Part shown: piece after piece, positions 33,913 to 45,400 of the stretch
How positions within the stretch are numbered: position 1 is the first letter of the stretch
Layout: every line of letters begins with the position of its first letter
Assembly: GCA_036971475.1 (NCBI GenBank)
Contig: JBAIZL010000010.1
Span: 4,363,282 to 4,427,281, forward strand
Length of the DNA: 64,000 nt
From: Prosapia bicincta
Lineage: Eukaryota; Arthropoda; Insecta; Hemiptera; Cercopidae
Direction: 5' to 3'
Made by a program: the position numbers and the translations under genes
Notes under the pieces: generated by a model
What the model saw: only the letters and a program-made list of their open reading frames with translations
Database searches by the model: none
What the model was told of the DNA's origin: nothing

Positions 33913-35029
33913 AGGGAGCTGTGGCATTCGGCGTTGTGGGTGGTCAGGCATTTTACAACTCCATACTAGCAAAATGGATAGAAGGATCAATTACTACAAC
34001 ATCCATCTGCTCCTCCTTAGAAGAATTCGCTGGAGTTCTATTCTCCACAGGTGAGCAGGATGTCGATTTCCGAGTGTCGAGTCAAACCAGGAATCTGAAC
34101 AGAAAAAAACATTTTGAGTATTTACAAGGTCATCCACCTCTTCCAGTGTCAGCTTTACTAATGTCGTTATCGGCAGGCATTGTTGGAAACTCCCTTATAA
34201 CTCCCGGCAGCATGGAACAAAAACGATGAAGACTTTCATTGGGAGCAACATTGCTGACATTAAACAATCACATAAGAAAATGTATTGTGTTTGGTCGCAA
34301 CAAACAGAACCACTAAAGTCAACCACAGGACAGTGGTTATTGATTCACTGAAGATATTTCAAAGAATAAATACAACAAAAGAAAACCTATGAAGACGTAG
34401 ATCATCTTTTAAAATATGAGTTATCGTTGTATCTGTTGGTGCACTTTACTGAATCAGGTATGAGAAAACCAACAAAATCAGCCCTTTTTACGCCCTTTTC
34501 TGCAGAGATTAACTCAATTTTAACATTAAAAAACAGTTTTAATGTTGTACTGGTTTTCTCATCAAAGTCTAAAGTGGAATCGGAGCTCCACATTTCTTCT
34601 ATTTGTGAAGAGTGCGAATTTTAGCTTTACAAAGCCGAAATTACCAATGAACTTCCAATAAATTTGGCATTTCTCTAATCAACAAAGACGTTCAGGACTG
34701 ACCTTCCTTCTATTCCACTAACAAGTGGCTCAGTACAACAGCACTCTTTTACAGTTTTTTTTTTTTTATAAATACAAGAATAACTTGGCAATCACTTGCC
34801 ACAAGAACAATGGGGTTGGACAAGAGAGCTTCGTAATTCCAAATAAGACTAAGGACCCTATAGCTCCTAAAAATATTTTACAAACAATATTTTACAACTA
34901 TTCATTTGACTGTGGATGCAAGAAAGCCGGAATACAATGTGAGCTTATGTGTGGCAAGTGGCGAAGGTCATCTATACAAGAAAAGGAATCAGATCTTGAA
35001 ACTGATGAAGACAAATTCTGATTCAGAGT
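33913..35029 (+). pseudogene. Cys-rich repetitive coding relic
   Basis: Plus-strand fragments, in order: GGQAFYNSILAKWIEGSITT, LQGHPPLPVSALLMSLS, and after breaks NNGVGQESFVIPNKTKDPIA leading into DCGCKKAGIQCELMCGKC. The closing pattern (CGCRKAGLxCSxxCxxC preceded by P.AP..LL..I.C.C) occurs in a repetitive, unnamed arthropod protein family found in many copies. Function unknown; presence inside long inverted repeats suggests it belongs to the element. Several stops and frameshifts. Confidence 0.55.
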
Positions 35030-35032
35030 TTG

Positions 35033-35034
<2 letters not shown>

Positions 35035-35062
<28 letters not shown>
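35035..35062. repeat. (TA)n microsatellite
   Basis: About 14 TA units left of a foldback. Confidence 0.95.
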
Positions 35063-35063
<1 letters not shown>

Positions 35064-35093
35064 GCTGATACGTATTCCTTCACTGATGGAAAA

Positions 35094-35332
35094 ATATGAT
35101 GAATAGTTATTATCTGGAGTACATCCGTTCATTCTGCAGTGCATAAAATCGCAGTTCCGGACATTTCGCTAGAATCTCATCTATCATTGACAAGGTGACC
35201 CCCAACAACAGTTGAAGAGCGAGTCAACTGTTGGGTTCACCTCGTCAATGTTAGATGAGATTCTAGCGAAACGTCGGAACTGCGATTTTATGCACTGCAG
35301 AGTCAACGGATGTACTACAGATAATAACTATT

Positions 35333-35340
<8 letters not shown>
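35094..35340. mobile_element. foldback flanked by (TA)n on both sides
   Basis: Arms of about 115 bases meet near 35218-35223: GATGAATAGTTATTATCTG mirrors CAGATAATAACTATTCATC. The right arm contains CTAGCGAAACGTCGG, a hammerhead-like GAAAC-GTC segment, but I cannot build the 5' core (TAGATGA). The (TA)n runs at 35035-35062 and 35336-35382 bracket it. Confidence 0.75.

Positions 35341-35382
<42 letters not shown>
35336..35382. repeat. (TA)n microsatellite
   Basis: About 23 TA units abutting the foldback's right end. Confidence 0.95.
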
Positions 35383-35385
<3 letters not shown>

Positions 35386-35877
35386 CAGCCATTAATAATG
35401 CAATGTAATATATAGATTATAATACATATTTTATTAATTGTAAAACAAGATTAAAAATACATGTTTTGTTACACATGATTATAGTTTCCTGTCCATTTCA
35501 ACTAAGTTTATAAGAATCAGTGACTTGCATTTATTTTTATTTCTTCTTGACAGTTAAACCAAATAAACAAACCTGGCAAAACCTATATAAGTTGGAACCA
35601 CTTTTATTTTGTGGACCATCGATCCTACAGAAAAAGTCATAGAACCAAACTTGTAGCAAATTTTGAGTAGTTTAATTAAGTATATAACATATTTTTTTCT
35701 ACAACTAAAATTTTCTAACATGACAAAAACTGAAAAAAATAGGTATAAGAACTGCCCCCTCCTCCTCCAAGAACACTCACCTCCAACCGCCAGGGACTTT
35801 TGGTTTGTTCTTTAGGACAGCTTCCTACACAACTATATCAATTTTCAGAATTAGACAATTTTTTATTTAGCAAATTT

Positions 35878-37249
35878 CCTTTGTTGCTTGGGCCAAAGAG
35901 GTGAATTGAAAAATATGTAAAAAAATTCTTTATTTTACCTTTTTTCTGAGGCTGGTAAGTGCCCCCCACCACCATCACCATATGAAATGTGGTCGCTTAT
36001 TGTTTTGGTGTGTGGATTGTTAATATCATGGTGAGAAGAACAATGTGCATGGGCTGCACAAAGTAAGCAAAATACACAAGCTCTAACAAACTGAGGCCCC
36101 ATTGAGAGGTTAGCTAAGACAATACAAAAAAAAAAAATCATCAGTTAATGAAGTACAAGTTTTACTAAGACATTATAACATTAGGTTTTTTGTACATAAA
36201 TGGAGATACACATCTATTACATTGAGTTAATGTCAATAAAATAATATTTTAAAATTTTGCTAAGATGGTTAACTATTACACCCATTATAACAGTCAACAG
36301 TTTTTATTATATGAATAAAATTTTATATGCTCTGTTATCGCCCCAATTGTTTTTATATCTTAAATATTCCAAAATGTTATTCTAAGAAATATGATAAAAT
36401 AAATACAACGAAACCAAATAATCATTAAATGATGTAATTAATTATTAATTCCTTTCCGTAATGTTTTTATAAAATATTATAAAGAACATATTGTGTAGTT
36501 ACAAATTGTATAAATTAATAGAGTAAATCAAATATAAACTCATAATTTACTCAGAGATAATTGTTTTATAATCAATTTATTTTTAGACAACTTTTTGAAG
36601 TTAAAAAGTAGTTTTTATTCCTATATATAAAATTAAAATAATTGTTACGCCAATAAGCATGTATATATGTTTCCTCTAAATTTTACTCTTGCCTAAATAA
36701 CTTTAGAATTTAACTGAGGCAAGCTGTTTGTGAGTACCTGTTTTACAAAGGGTTTCTTGTTGAAGATTTTCTGTGTGTGTGTACGCACACTTAGCTTAGG
36801 TCAACTCATAATTCATTTTAATTTCACATGGTCTTTAAGCTCAGACAAACTAACCTATTTAGATCTACAATTATATTGAGCAATATATCTGCCTTTCACA
36901 AGTACATTTGTAACACTGAATGGTGCATTTCCGGTGAAATATCAAAATTAAATTAATAGTTACATATTACTAAATTTGAGAAAAGATTTTTCATGATGCA
37001 TTTTCTTCTTCGTGTTGTCCCTAATAAAAGGATATTGTTATTCCTATTGGAAGAGTATACTTATAAATTTGATGCAAACTGATTTTAGAGAGATTAGGTT
37101 AAGGGTATCAGATAGGTCGCAACTCGATCCTAAAACTGTCAGAAACCAAAAAAATAAACCACCAGACAAGATCCGAAAAATCTGACCAAATCGAATTGCA
37201 TTTCAATATAATATATTATTATTTATTATTATAATATAATAATATTTTA

Positions 37250-37287
<38 letters not shown>

Positions 37288-37429
37288 TCCAGCATGAACC
37301 TTTGGACCGTGGAGATATTCCGACAAAGAGAGATAGGTCACCAGCTAAAAAAAATGGGAACCACTATTTTAGAGGATTAAAGTTTAAATGTCCTTTATAG
37401 CACTGTAAAGAAGATATTAAAGTTGTTTG
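35878..37429. other. mostly unannotated; (TA)n and a hAT-like end
   Basis: (TA)n lies at 37257-37284. CACCAGCTAAAAAAAATGGG followed by AACCACT near 37342-37372 looks like a solitary hAT terminus (inverted AGTGGTTCCCA). No partner end was found. The rest holds nothing recognisable. Confidence 0.4.
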
Positions 37430-37520
37430 ATGTTGCTTACTTGCTGACGCGTTTCGAAACCATCGTCCCTTCTATGAAGCCTCTACTGGAGGTGTCTGCA
37501 AAGTACAAAAGTTGTCGGTA
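37430..37520 (-). mobile_element. F4-type PLE terminal fragment
   Basis: On the minus strand GGTTTCGAAACGCGTCAGCA matches the 3' half of the F4 foldbacks (24738, 47885). The left part (CAGTAGAGGCTTC) is also shared. Only one arm is present. Confidence 0.55.
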
Positions 37521-40329
37521 TGAGATTTATGAGTGTAGAGGGGGTGGGTAAAGTTGGTTGTGTGCTATGTAATGTATATTTCGTATTTTTTTTAATTAGT
37601 TAATTTTTTACTTTGTTTTAATATGTGAAGAATGTTTAAATTCGTATGTATGTCCGTGTGTGTGTGGCGCAAGTTTTTTAGGCGTGTTGCTTAGCTGGAT
37701 TTTGCAAAATGAAAACTCTGTTATTTATTCACGTTGATATCAATAATAATTTAGTTTCATTGAAAGGAGAAGAAAAAATAAAGAAAAATGGTACCAAACC
37801 CGAAATAATATTATGTTGGGTTTAATTATATTATAATAAACCCTGTATAGATAGTCTCTAAATCACATTGCTTTGTTTGCTATCGTTTTTCTTACTGTTT
37901 ATTCTCCTCTCAATAAAACTAAAGTTTTATTGATATTTAAGTGAATAAATAAAACTATTTTTTTAATTTTGACGTACACAATAGGTGACTAATGGCCAAG
38001 CCAAGGAATATAAAAAAAATTACCCTATCTACAAAATTTGCAAGTGACGGCGATATTGTGCTAGATATGATAAGCAGCAATGGCAGCTCGTGGGCAATTT
38101 GCACGGTTGTGCAACCTCTAAACCAGAGATCAATAGTACACAAAAAATATGTATTATGTAAGAATTATGTACATTGTTACGAGCAACTATTCACTTATAA
38201 CATGATGCATCATTATAAATAATAATAAAAACGTCAAAACCGCAGCAACCATATGATCATTTGCTCAGTCACAGCAAAAGCTCCTATTCACATTCAGCTT
38301 CCAACACTCATAACACGCTTTTGTCGGGTGTTGAAAATCGCGATGGACTTTCACTTACAGACATTGTGTATAAGGGAATTTACAATCTGAGACAAATTAA
38401 AGGTTATCTCCGAAACAATTAACAATGACAGATTTTATAGTTAATCTAAATGATTTGTTATACAGTCTAATAAATTATTTTGCCAACAGTTCTATTAAAA
38501 AATATACCTGTTGGGAATTACCTCAATGAGCAGTCTCACATCCGCCAAGCAAGTCCTGGACTTATTTCAACAGATAACATATGCGACAAGCGATATCTGT
38601 GTGTATGAAACTATTGAAAAAATAAAGATGGTGAAAGTGAAGAGTGGCAAGGATCCAGAACTCCGGCTCGACCCCTGCCAAAACGTACAAACACGCCCGC
38701 TTGAGGATTCCACCTCCAACTATGAAACTTCTACCCCCACGAATCCAACCTCAACTCGTGACTCCCGTCCAGGATGACTAGTGTCAGTCCCGAAACGGGG
38801 GACTTGGTGCCATGACCCGTGGTAACAGTATGCAATAGTCTTTCGAGCTTGCTATAAAAATCGTCCCACGATAAATCAAATGTTTATTATTCCCTTTGAA
38901 TTTCCAAGCCTTATCCACGTTATTTTACCTCGGATATCAAAACTATCGACAAATTGTCCTAAACAGTTAGCAGAACGAGATTAGCTGACCTATGGACATT
39001 TTTAGAAGAAACCCTCTATAATTCATTATTCATATTGTGTTTAAAAAAACGATAAATTGAAGCAGTTAGAACCAAAGTTGACCATCTCCGCAATAGTCTG
39101 TTAGATGAAAAGATACTAAAGACTGTCAACAAGCAAGATTAACACAGATAGTATAGTGTGGGCCACGTTACCCTGCACTTGGCCTTGAGAGATTGCATGA
39201 TATATCTAGTGTACTACCATTTCTTGAAACATATTACATGTTCAGAATGTTCTATACATCAACAGATTCAGCATCTGATATATTTACACATATTTCCAGA
39301 ATGTTTGTTATTTCATACCGAAGGTAATTTATCATCTAATTTAACTAATATCGACTAACATGCACGTCAGTGTTTTGACAGCCCTTATCATGTTTGTAGG
39401 AAAGTATTTATACTGACACTCTACCTCCCGTCTCGCCTACTGCGATCTCTCAAGGCCAAGTGCATGGTTTTGTGGTCCGCAATATACAATAGGTTTCAGT
39501 ACTGCTATCTATCGAAAAGTAAATAACCTCAATTAGATCACTCTGAAAATAAAAAGTACATATTGCCACTAAAATTTCTGCTATTAACTCAATTTATTAA
39601 AAATATGAGGGTTAAGTTTTATTTTTTTAAAAAAACTATGGCTTTAACCGCTTTCGTTATGAAAAAAAATAAAGTTGAAAACTGTGTCTCTGTTCCTGAA
39701 GCTTTAATTGTAATTGTATAGGTGTTGTTACGTAAGCTGGCAGCTGGCCTTGGCGCGGCACTATAGGAGGAGGTGGGTGGAGATTAGGCAAAGACCGCTC
39801 TGCGAACATTTCGGCGGATGTAGACATACATCATTTCGTTTTTCATCTACTGGAGCGCCTTCACGAGGGCCGCGAGGACAATTGACGCATTTCGCATGAC
39901 GGCAGACAGGTTTATTATCTAGACTAATACAGACAACGGCCAAGTGCTTGCTTACGTGTAGTGTTAATTGCCAGTAGTAGAGATTTTATTCAAAGCAGAT
40001 TTTAATTTGTTTTAAACGCATAACGTCCCCGTGGACGTCATATCGCCTGGCGTTATTTCGTCACTTGTATTTATACATGAATAGCTTACTGTGTTCTGAT
40101 TTAACGGATTAGAAATGCTTCAATAGCAATAAAAATAATAAAAAGGAAACTTTTATCAAATGTTTGATGCAGCCAACATGTTCAGAGTTGGCTGGTATTA
40201 GTTATTGAAGATTTACGTTTAGTTTTAGTTTTGAATTTCTATAGCTTTTTGTAGAGCTCCTATCGTGTAGCTGTGTTGTTTTCTAATATTAAAATTATCA
40301 TTTATATGTAAGTTTTGTATTTGAAACTA
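37521..40329. other. unannotated, two inverted repeats and an unknown frame
   Basis: CACTTGGCCTTGAGAGAT near 39176 is mirrored near 39450-39466, and a weaker GGCCTTGGC/GGCCAAGTG pair with TTACGTAAG/TTACGTG flanks lies at 39727 and 39940-39960, both in a less AT-rich patch. A plus-strand frame of about 88 codons at 38511-38777 (PETSTPTNPTSTRDSRPG-like tail) lacks any recognised domain or splice context. No element could be named. Confidence 0.4.
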
Positions 40330-40770
40330 TATTTTTTAACTTTTTAGAGTCCCAGACGAAAATATACAATCGATTGAAAGACATGCGTAAAGTTCATTCG
40401 TGGCGAAACTTACACTGAATTTCCAGGCGACGTTATATTCCAGACGGTATTTCGTCAGTTTTATTTTGTACTCGAGTAGCCCATTCATTTTAGGCGGGTT
40501 TTTGTAGAAAGTAGGAACAATAGAAAAACATTTAAGATTTATTTTTGGAGTTTAGTTACACGTGACTGGTCATAAGTTAAAAGAGAAAGATTTGCTGGTT
40601 GACAAAAGCCATATAGATGTTTATTGAATCGCTTAAAAAGTTTCCCAGTTTGGTCCCTTTTCCCTACACAACTTTTAATAATAATTATAAAAATATTAAA
40701 AAGAAAATAATTATAAAAATTTAGAGTTTCCTTGAAAAATAATTTGATATTAAAATAACGTTTTTCATTT
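40330..40770 (+). repeat. dispersed repeat, second copy of 28090-28560
   Basis: Shared landmarks in the same order: 'ACTGAATTTCC' versus 'GCTGAATTTCC', ATTTAAGATTTATTTT versus ATTTATGATTTATTTT, and AAAAAGTTTCCCAGTTTG in both. Divergence is substantial. The unit may belong to a Tigger-like element. Confidence 0.6.
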
Positions 40771-40814
40771 AATAATACACACCTTTAACAGATAAAAACA
40801 ATTATACATTCCAC

Positions 40815-41342
40815 CCTGGTAAATGAAAATTTTAAACATAACCAACCCATACCAACATACCAATCAAAAACAATAAACATACTTAAACACATATTAATAG
40901 AAAACAACACAACTGACAACTTGGCCAAAGAAATAATAACACTAACAGAAACTATCACATGTCAGAATTACTTCATATACAATTACAAATACTACACCCA
41001 AAACAAAGGTCTACCCATCAGATCCTCCATTTCAAGCATACTGCCAGAAATATTTATACACCATCTCGAAGAAAAATATATCATAAGTAACAACAAATAC
41101 GCCCACAAAATAACCTATTGGTACAGATACGTAACTGACATATTTATCCTATACAAAGCTAACAAAAGACAGATAAACACCATCCAGAAATACATAAACA
41201 AATTAAGCAATAACAAATATTAACTTCACGCTGGAAACAGAACAACAAAAGAGAGTCAACTTCCTACATCTCAAGATAACAACACAAAACAACACCCATT
41301 TAAAGTATACAGAAAGCCCACCACCACTGACAGTTATACACA
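40815..41342 (+). pseudogene. PLE reverse transcriptase fragment, dead active site
   Basis: The fragment covers RT motifs 3-6: LTETITCQNYFIYNYKYY, KGLPIRSSISSILPEIFIHH (family GLPMGSPIS), and YWYRYVTDIFILYKANKR where the catalytic YVDD has become YVTD. A frameshift after NKY leads into FTLETEQQKRVNFLHLKI. With one Asp lost the enzyme cannot polymerise. It closely parallels the intact-motif copy on the minus strand near 62.3-62.9 kb. Confidence 0.88.
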
Positions 41343-41450
41343 ATACTTCCAATGATCCTAGTGTTTTCTTCATGTATAAGTTTCTCCCAAAAATATGGTT
41401 GATTTATACTCTATGCAGAAGAATAAAGTTGATGCCGCCTTCCACTAGAT

Positions 41451-42280
41451 CAGGGGTTCTCAACCTTTTAGGCTCTGAGCCCCCCTTCACACTTTGGTGT
41501 GAGGTCACGCCTCCCTTCACGGATTAAGTTAATTTAGACTTATATATGATAAATTTACTTACAATATGTTTAAGTAATAACCAGAAAAATGTTCGCTAAT
41601 TTTGTAGTGCTAGTGTGAGGGCTGGCACTGTTTCTCGTTAACTATATTTTGAATGTTTGGATGAAATTTTGACAAAGAACACCGCAGGTCACTTTCCACA
41701 TCTAGTCTGGCTCGATATTTAGATTTTATATTAGCCAGGGCTGGAAATCCTGTCTCGCATAGATAAGTTGATGAAAATTGTACAAGCAACTTGACTGCCT
41801 CCATTGCTACTTCTGGGTAAACAGGAAGATATAGTAGCCAGAAATCTTCGAGATCCATGTTTGGGAAATCCAATTTAGCTTTGGAATCACATTGCAAGTC
41901 AATTGTTTGTTCTTGAATGTGATCAGGAGGTATATCAATGTTGATTTGAAAGGGGTCTCTTGTTAACTTGAATTCCCAGTTTTCCGAGCTTATATCTGGG
42001 AAATAGGCTCCGATTTTGTTCTTCAGAGACAACAAATGCTCAGATATTAGGTCCTTCATTTCATTTACTAGGTCTTTTGGAAGACTTTGGGTATCATCGA
42101 CGAGATTTTGGAAAGGAAGAAAAGTTTGTTGAGTAAAGAAATAGAGCTTTATAGCTCTATTAAGCTATAAAAAAATTTCAATGATTGTGTGTTTGTGTCC
42201 AACATCAAATTCAATTTTTTTAAAAATTTGTTCTCGCCTCCCCTGGAATTCTTCTACGCCCCCCAGGTTGAGAACCGCTG
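41451..42280 (-). mobile_element. hAT deletion derivative with exact 8-bp TSD
   Basis: Ends CAGGGGTTCTCAACC and, inverted, CAGCGGTTCTCAACC; CACTAGAT is duplicated exactly on both sides (41443-41450, 42281-42288). At 830 bases it keeps only the transposase C-terminus on the minus strand. The insertion is inside a PLE, so it is the younger of the two. Confidence 0.95.
41610..42059 (-). pseudogene. hAT transposase C-terminal fragment (ZBED5-like)
   Basis: The frame has DFWLLYLPVYPEVAMEAVKL, then STYLCETGFPALANIKSKYR and ARLDVESDLRCSLSKF, ending at QCQPSH. This is the hAT dimerisation domain in its usual order. The frame is open for about 149 codons, but the zinc finger and DDE core are deleted. 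The intact frame suggests relatively recent decay. Confidence 0.9.
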
Positions 42281-42288
42281 CACTAGAT

Positions 42289-42909
42289 GATGTACATACT
42301 AATCAACTTACCCATGAACAACGAAGACAACCCAAACGAACTCAACACAATTCTAATAGAGTCAAAACACATAGCCTATAGAAATTAATTCAAACACACC
42401 TTGATAGACAACATGATGTGCAAAAAGCAACACACAGATGACACAACAAAAAACAACAATAACAAACAAATACAAAAGTATTTGACATAAACATACCACG
42501 ACAACATATCACAAAAAATAGCTTTCTCATTCCGCAAACTCAAATACAAAGTAGCCTTTAACACAACTAACAGAACTAAAAAAAAAAACACCTACAACGT
42601 ACACAAACACTCCAGAAAAAACACGACAGGGCAAAAGTATACAAGATCACATGCAACGACAGCCCCAGCTTTTACCCAGGTCAAACAGGAAGAAACTCTA
42701 CCACACGATACAAGGAACACATAAAATACATAAAAAACACACAACCCAAATCAAAATTCGTCATACAGAACAAACTAAACACAAACAGCAATATAGACAC
42801 TAATCTAAAAGTCCTTCATCACATTAAAAAAAGCAACAAACTAAACCCAACAGAAAACTTCGACATATACGACCCACAACACATTCTAAACGACAAAACA
42901 CACAACTAA
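42289..42909 (+). pseudogene. PLE linker and GIY-YIG endonuclease relic
   Basis: Starts in the RT-thumb region (INLPMNNEDNPNELN) and reaches the endonuclease: VYKITCNDSPSFYPGQTGR, where YIG is YPG, then TTRYKEHIKYIKN and ENFDIYDPQHILN before TAA. Frameshifts occur in the poly-A-rich middle. It is the downstream half of the PLE split by the hAT. Confidence 0.82.
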
Positions 42910-42949
42910 ATACTATATTTTAACACATTATTAACAATGTTAAACAATA

Positions 42950-43110
42950 ACACATCACAGAACACCAATACACCACAGACACACTAATACAACACACCTG
43001 AGCAACAGTCTTGTCCATCCCTCATACCATTGAACAATGCACTGATCTACAGCGAAACACTTCTGCTGAAAAAGATCAGTAAGTAGTGGTTTTTTGCCAA
43101 GCGATACCAA
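42950..43110 (+). mobile_element. F3-type terminal repeat at the PLE 3' end
   Basis: ATTGAACAATGCACTGATCT, GCGAAACACTTCTGCTG and GATCAGTAAGTAGTGG occur in the same order as in the F3 palindromes at 17865 and 30835. This physically links F3 to a PLE. Stem I of a hammerhead (GCA/TGC) remains, but the core is CTGATCTA with no stem II. Confidence 0.7.
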
Positions 43111-43123
43111 AAGTAGTAAACAG

Positions 43124-43556
43124 AGCTGTCCTTAGCAAGTGCGAGGCCTGAAGCAAATCATTTTTGCGAGGCCTGTTTTACGAAAGTGGTCTCCCCCGGA
43201 AAGTGTTTAAAATTCTCAAAAGGTGTGTTTAGAGTTTAGAGCAATTTTTATAAAGAATTTCTTCCTAAAACACGGCAATTATTAATGTGATTTTTTCATT
43301 TACCAGTGTTTGAAACGCCGTCGCTAACGATGTTTTGCATTCTTTTGGTCGCGATGCCGATATCTCGTTCGTAGAATTTGTCATGAATCAATAATGTAAC
43401 ATAATTCGCGGTAAATCAGACAGATATTTCAGGCACGTATATCTGTGCATTATTATATTATTTTCATTCAACCAAAACGTTTTACTTATTTCTTAACGCG
43501 GGTATGGGTTCGCGGCGCGAGGCCTGGATTGGCCGCTCCACCCCAAGGACGGCTCT
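43124..43556. mobile_element. non-autonomous hAT-like MITE
   Basis: Ends CAGAGCTGTCCTTAGC and, inverted, CAGAGCCGTCCTTGG. Flanking 8-mers GTAGTAAA and GTATTAGA agree at six of eight positions. A GCGAGGCCTG motif near the left end recurs near the right. No coding sequence. Confidence 0.65.
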
Positions 43557-43859
43557 GGTATTAGAAGTAATGTTTTAGGACAAATATTTTTCAACCTTCT
43601 ATCAAAAATTCTCTGAGCCCCGAAAAATACAAATTTATTTCAAAACTTATAGAAGAAGAAGAAATATTCTAAATAATTTATGATCAAACGACAAGTACAT
43701 AGGCTAAGACCGCTGACAAGCACGTATACCACGCAAGCAGAGGATACATGCCCGCCAGTCCGGGTATTTCCAATAATTCCGAGAAGTACAGAAGGTGGAG
43801 AATTAGTGGGCGGTTACTATTTGTAATTTCGTACAAATTATTAGTATTTCTTGTATTTT
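43557..43859. other. no feature seen
   Basis: Slightly less AT-rich than its surroundings; contains no recognisable gene. Confidence 0.45.
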
Positions 43860-43956
43860 GTAGTCCATTACGTTCGGTGAATCTTAAATAATCACTTAAA
43901 CAGTAGTTTATGACTATTCGAACTTTAAATTTTGTAAATTTGTTAAAACTTACTGA

Positions 43957-44000
43957 GACAGAACGTTTTCGATCGCTATGTGGCGATTTTCATCAGTGTC
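43957..44000 (-). ncRNA. type I hammerhead ribozyme, minus strand
   Basis: Minus strand: GACA, CTGATGA, stem II ATCG..CGAT, GAAA, then AA-CG-UU helix III and cleavage-site C (UUC), followed by TGTC which pairs with GACA. All core bases are standard. One stem II base pair at the core end is lost (A opposite C). Confidence 0.7.
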
Positions 44001-44024
44001 TTCTGCCATCTCCAAGAAGAAGAA

Positions 44025-44068
44025 GAAACTGATGAAGATCGCCACATACCGATCGAAAACGTTCTGTC
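44025..44068 (+). ncRNA. type I hammerhead ribozyme, plus strand
   Basis: CTGATGA (44029-44035), stem II GATCG..CGATC (5 bp), GAAA (44055-44058), helix III AA-CG-TT, cleavage base C44064. Stem I is weakened: the upstream strand is GAAA rather than GACA, giving 3 of 4 pairs with TGTC. Confidence 0.65.
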
Positions 44069-44604
44069 TCAGTAAGTTTTAACAAATTTACAAAATTTAA
44101 AGTTCGGATAGTCATAAACTACTGTTTAAGCGATTAATTAGGTTTTGTATGAACTTAAAAACGATTGATACCAGTTTACAGTATATGCAAACCATACTGA
44201 AGGTTACTCACTTACGATCCTCGATAAATCGAACTTCGGCAATACTTAATTCATCGATAGTTAATTTTTACTCTCGTGAGATTCGATTTATCGGGGTGCG
44301 GATGTAATAATTTTCATTTCGTTTTTTGCGGGTTATTTAGTTGAATATATTTGTAAAACACACACTATGGCCTATCGACAGTAACAAGAAATGTGTGTGC
44401 TCTTGAGAAAACCTCGCTAATGGTGCTGGTTTAGCTTTTTAGGCAGAATATTGCCAAGTTAGGTTTATCTGTTTATCCGAGTGGTATATATTGTTTCGCA
44501 ATATAAATATTGTCAAAAACGTTTTACTTAGCTTTGCCATTAGTATGGTGGCCTATAAACCCTGAGGAAGTTACGCCAAGGCAATAGCCTGTATGATGTA
44601 ACCT

Positions 44605-45052
44605 GTCTTGTGGCCAACTCAGCTACCTGGACTGGCCCGGATACGACTTACCTTTCGCAACTGTTCCTTAACGAGTCACGAACTAGCATCACCACTAAGC
44701 AAATTAATTACTTTCTTATCTTAGTTATAATTTCCAAAATTATATGTAATTTTTGAAAAGTACGTAAAAATAAAACAGGAATACAAACACGATATTTGTT
44801 AAATTTTATGGTTGTTACTTAAATAGGATACCCCTAAATTGTTTGTTTTTTTTACCGAATTATATGTTGCGTTTGGTATCATCTTTCTCATATTTGTACG
44901 TACTTTTCAAATATTCATAAAAGAATTGTAAATTATAATTAGGGTAAGAAGGTTAATTTACTTATTGGGCATGGTAGTACTCATTAAGGAAGGAACACAG
45001 GGCGGTTGCAAGTGGACATGCGGGTCCACAAGACAGGTTACATCATACAGAC
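44605..45052. repeat. long foldback, unclassified
   Basis: GTATGATGTAACCTGTCTTG (44610) is mirrored at about 45027-45048, and weaker pairing continues inward (GAAAAGTACGT near 44755 mirrored near 44900). No coding capacity and no known termini. Confidence 0.65.
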
Positions 45053-45400
45053 TACAACCCACAGAATGTTCTGATCTGGGGGGATTGAATTTTCAACAGA
45101 TATGATCGCAAAACCTGTTACAATCTTATCACAATACACAAACCTTAACAAACATCTTATGTCTCGATAAGAAAGCGCCCGAGGTAAGGTTTAAAGTTAT
45201 AAGACATCCTATCTTCCCATTTCAATTATAACCCCATTGAAATAGTATGGGGACAGATTTAGGAATACGATAGCTTGAAAGAAATATAACTACTTGTGGA
45301 GGCAATGAAATCGTATCCCTTTGATACGTCGGAAAATGAGTCGATTATGTTGAGAAGGAAATGGACAATGATTGGCGAAGCGAAGGTCTCGATGACAGCA
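45053..45400. other. left flank of the minisatellite
   Basis: No feature recognised. Confidence 0.5.

Larger units (their letters stand above)
33498..35877. mobile_element. element with ~300-bp terminal inverted repeats
   Basis: Left arm 33498-33797 and right arm about 35566-35877 are diverged reverse complements along their length; for example GAAGCTGTCCTAAACAACAT (left) versus GAAGCTGTCCTAAAGAACAA (right, inverted), and CTTATATAGATTTTGCCAAG versus CTTATATAGGTTTTGCCAGG. The interior carries a Cys-rich coding relic and a later-inserted (TA)n-flanked foldback. I do not recognise a transposon superfamily from the termini. Confidence 0.75.
40815..43110 (+). mobile_element. 5'-truncated PLE interrupted by a hAT
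   Basis: Plus-strand PLE containing an RT fragment, the linker and endonuclease, and an F3-type terminal repeat, in the canonical order. A hAT derivative (41451-42280) splits it between the RT and linker; removing one TSD copy rejoins the PLE. The 5' end of the RT is absent. Confidence 0.85.
43860..44142. mobile_element. two PLE terminal repeats head to head
   Basis: Minus-orientation copy to about 44005, then a plus-orientation copy from about 44025, separated by a GAAGAAGAAG tract. Outer ends share GTTCGGATAGTCATAAACTA and its mirror. Each strand carries a hammerhead. The internal coding region is wholly absent. Confidence 0.85.

Noticed and set aside
35094..35340. Hammerhead in the (TA)n-flanked foldback (CTAGCGAAACGTC)
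   Set aside because: The upstream core would be TAGATGA and stem II cannot form. The 3' half alone is not enough.
38511..38777. 88-codon plus-strand frame with Pro/Thr-rich tail
   Set aside because: No recognised domain, splice site or start context. Not listed as a gene.
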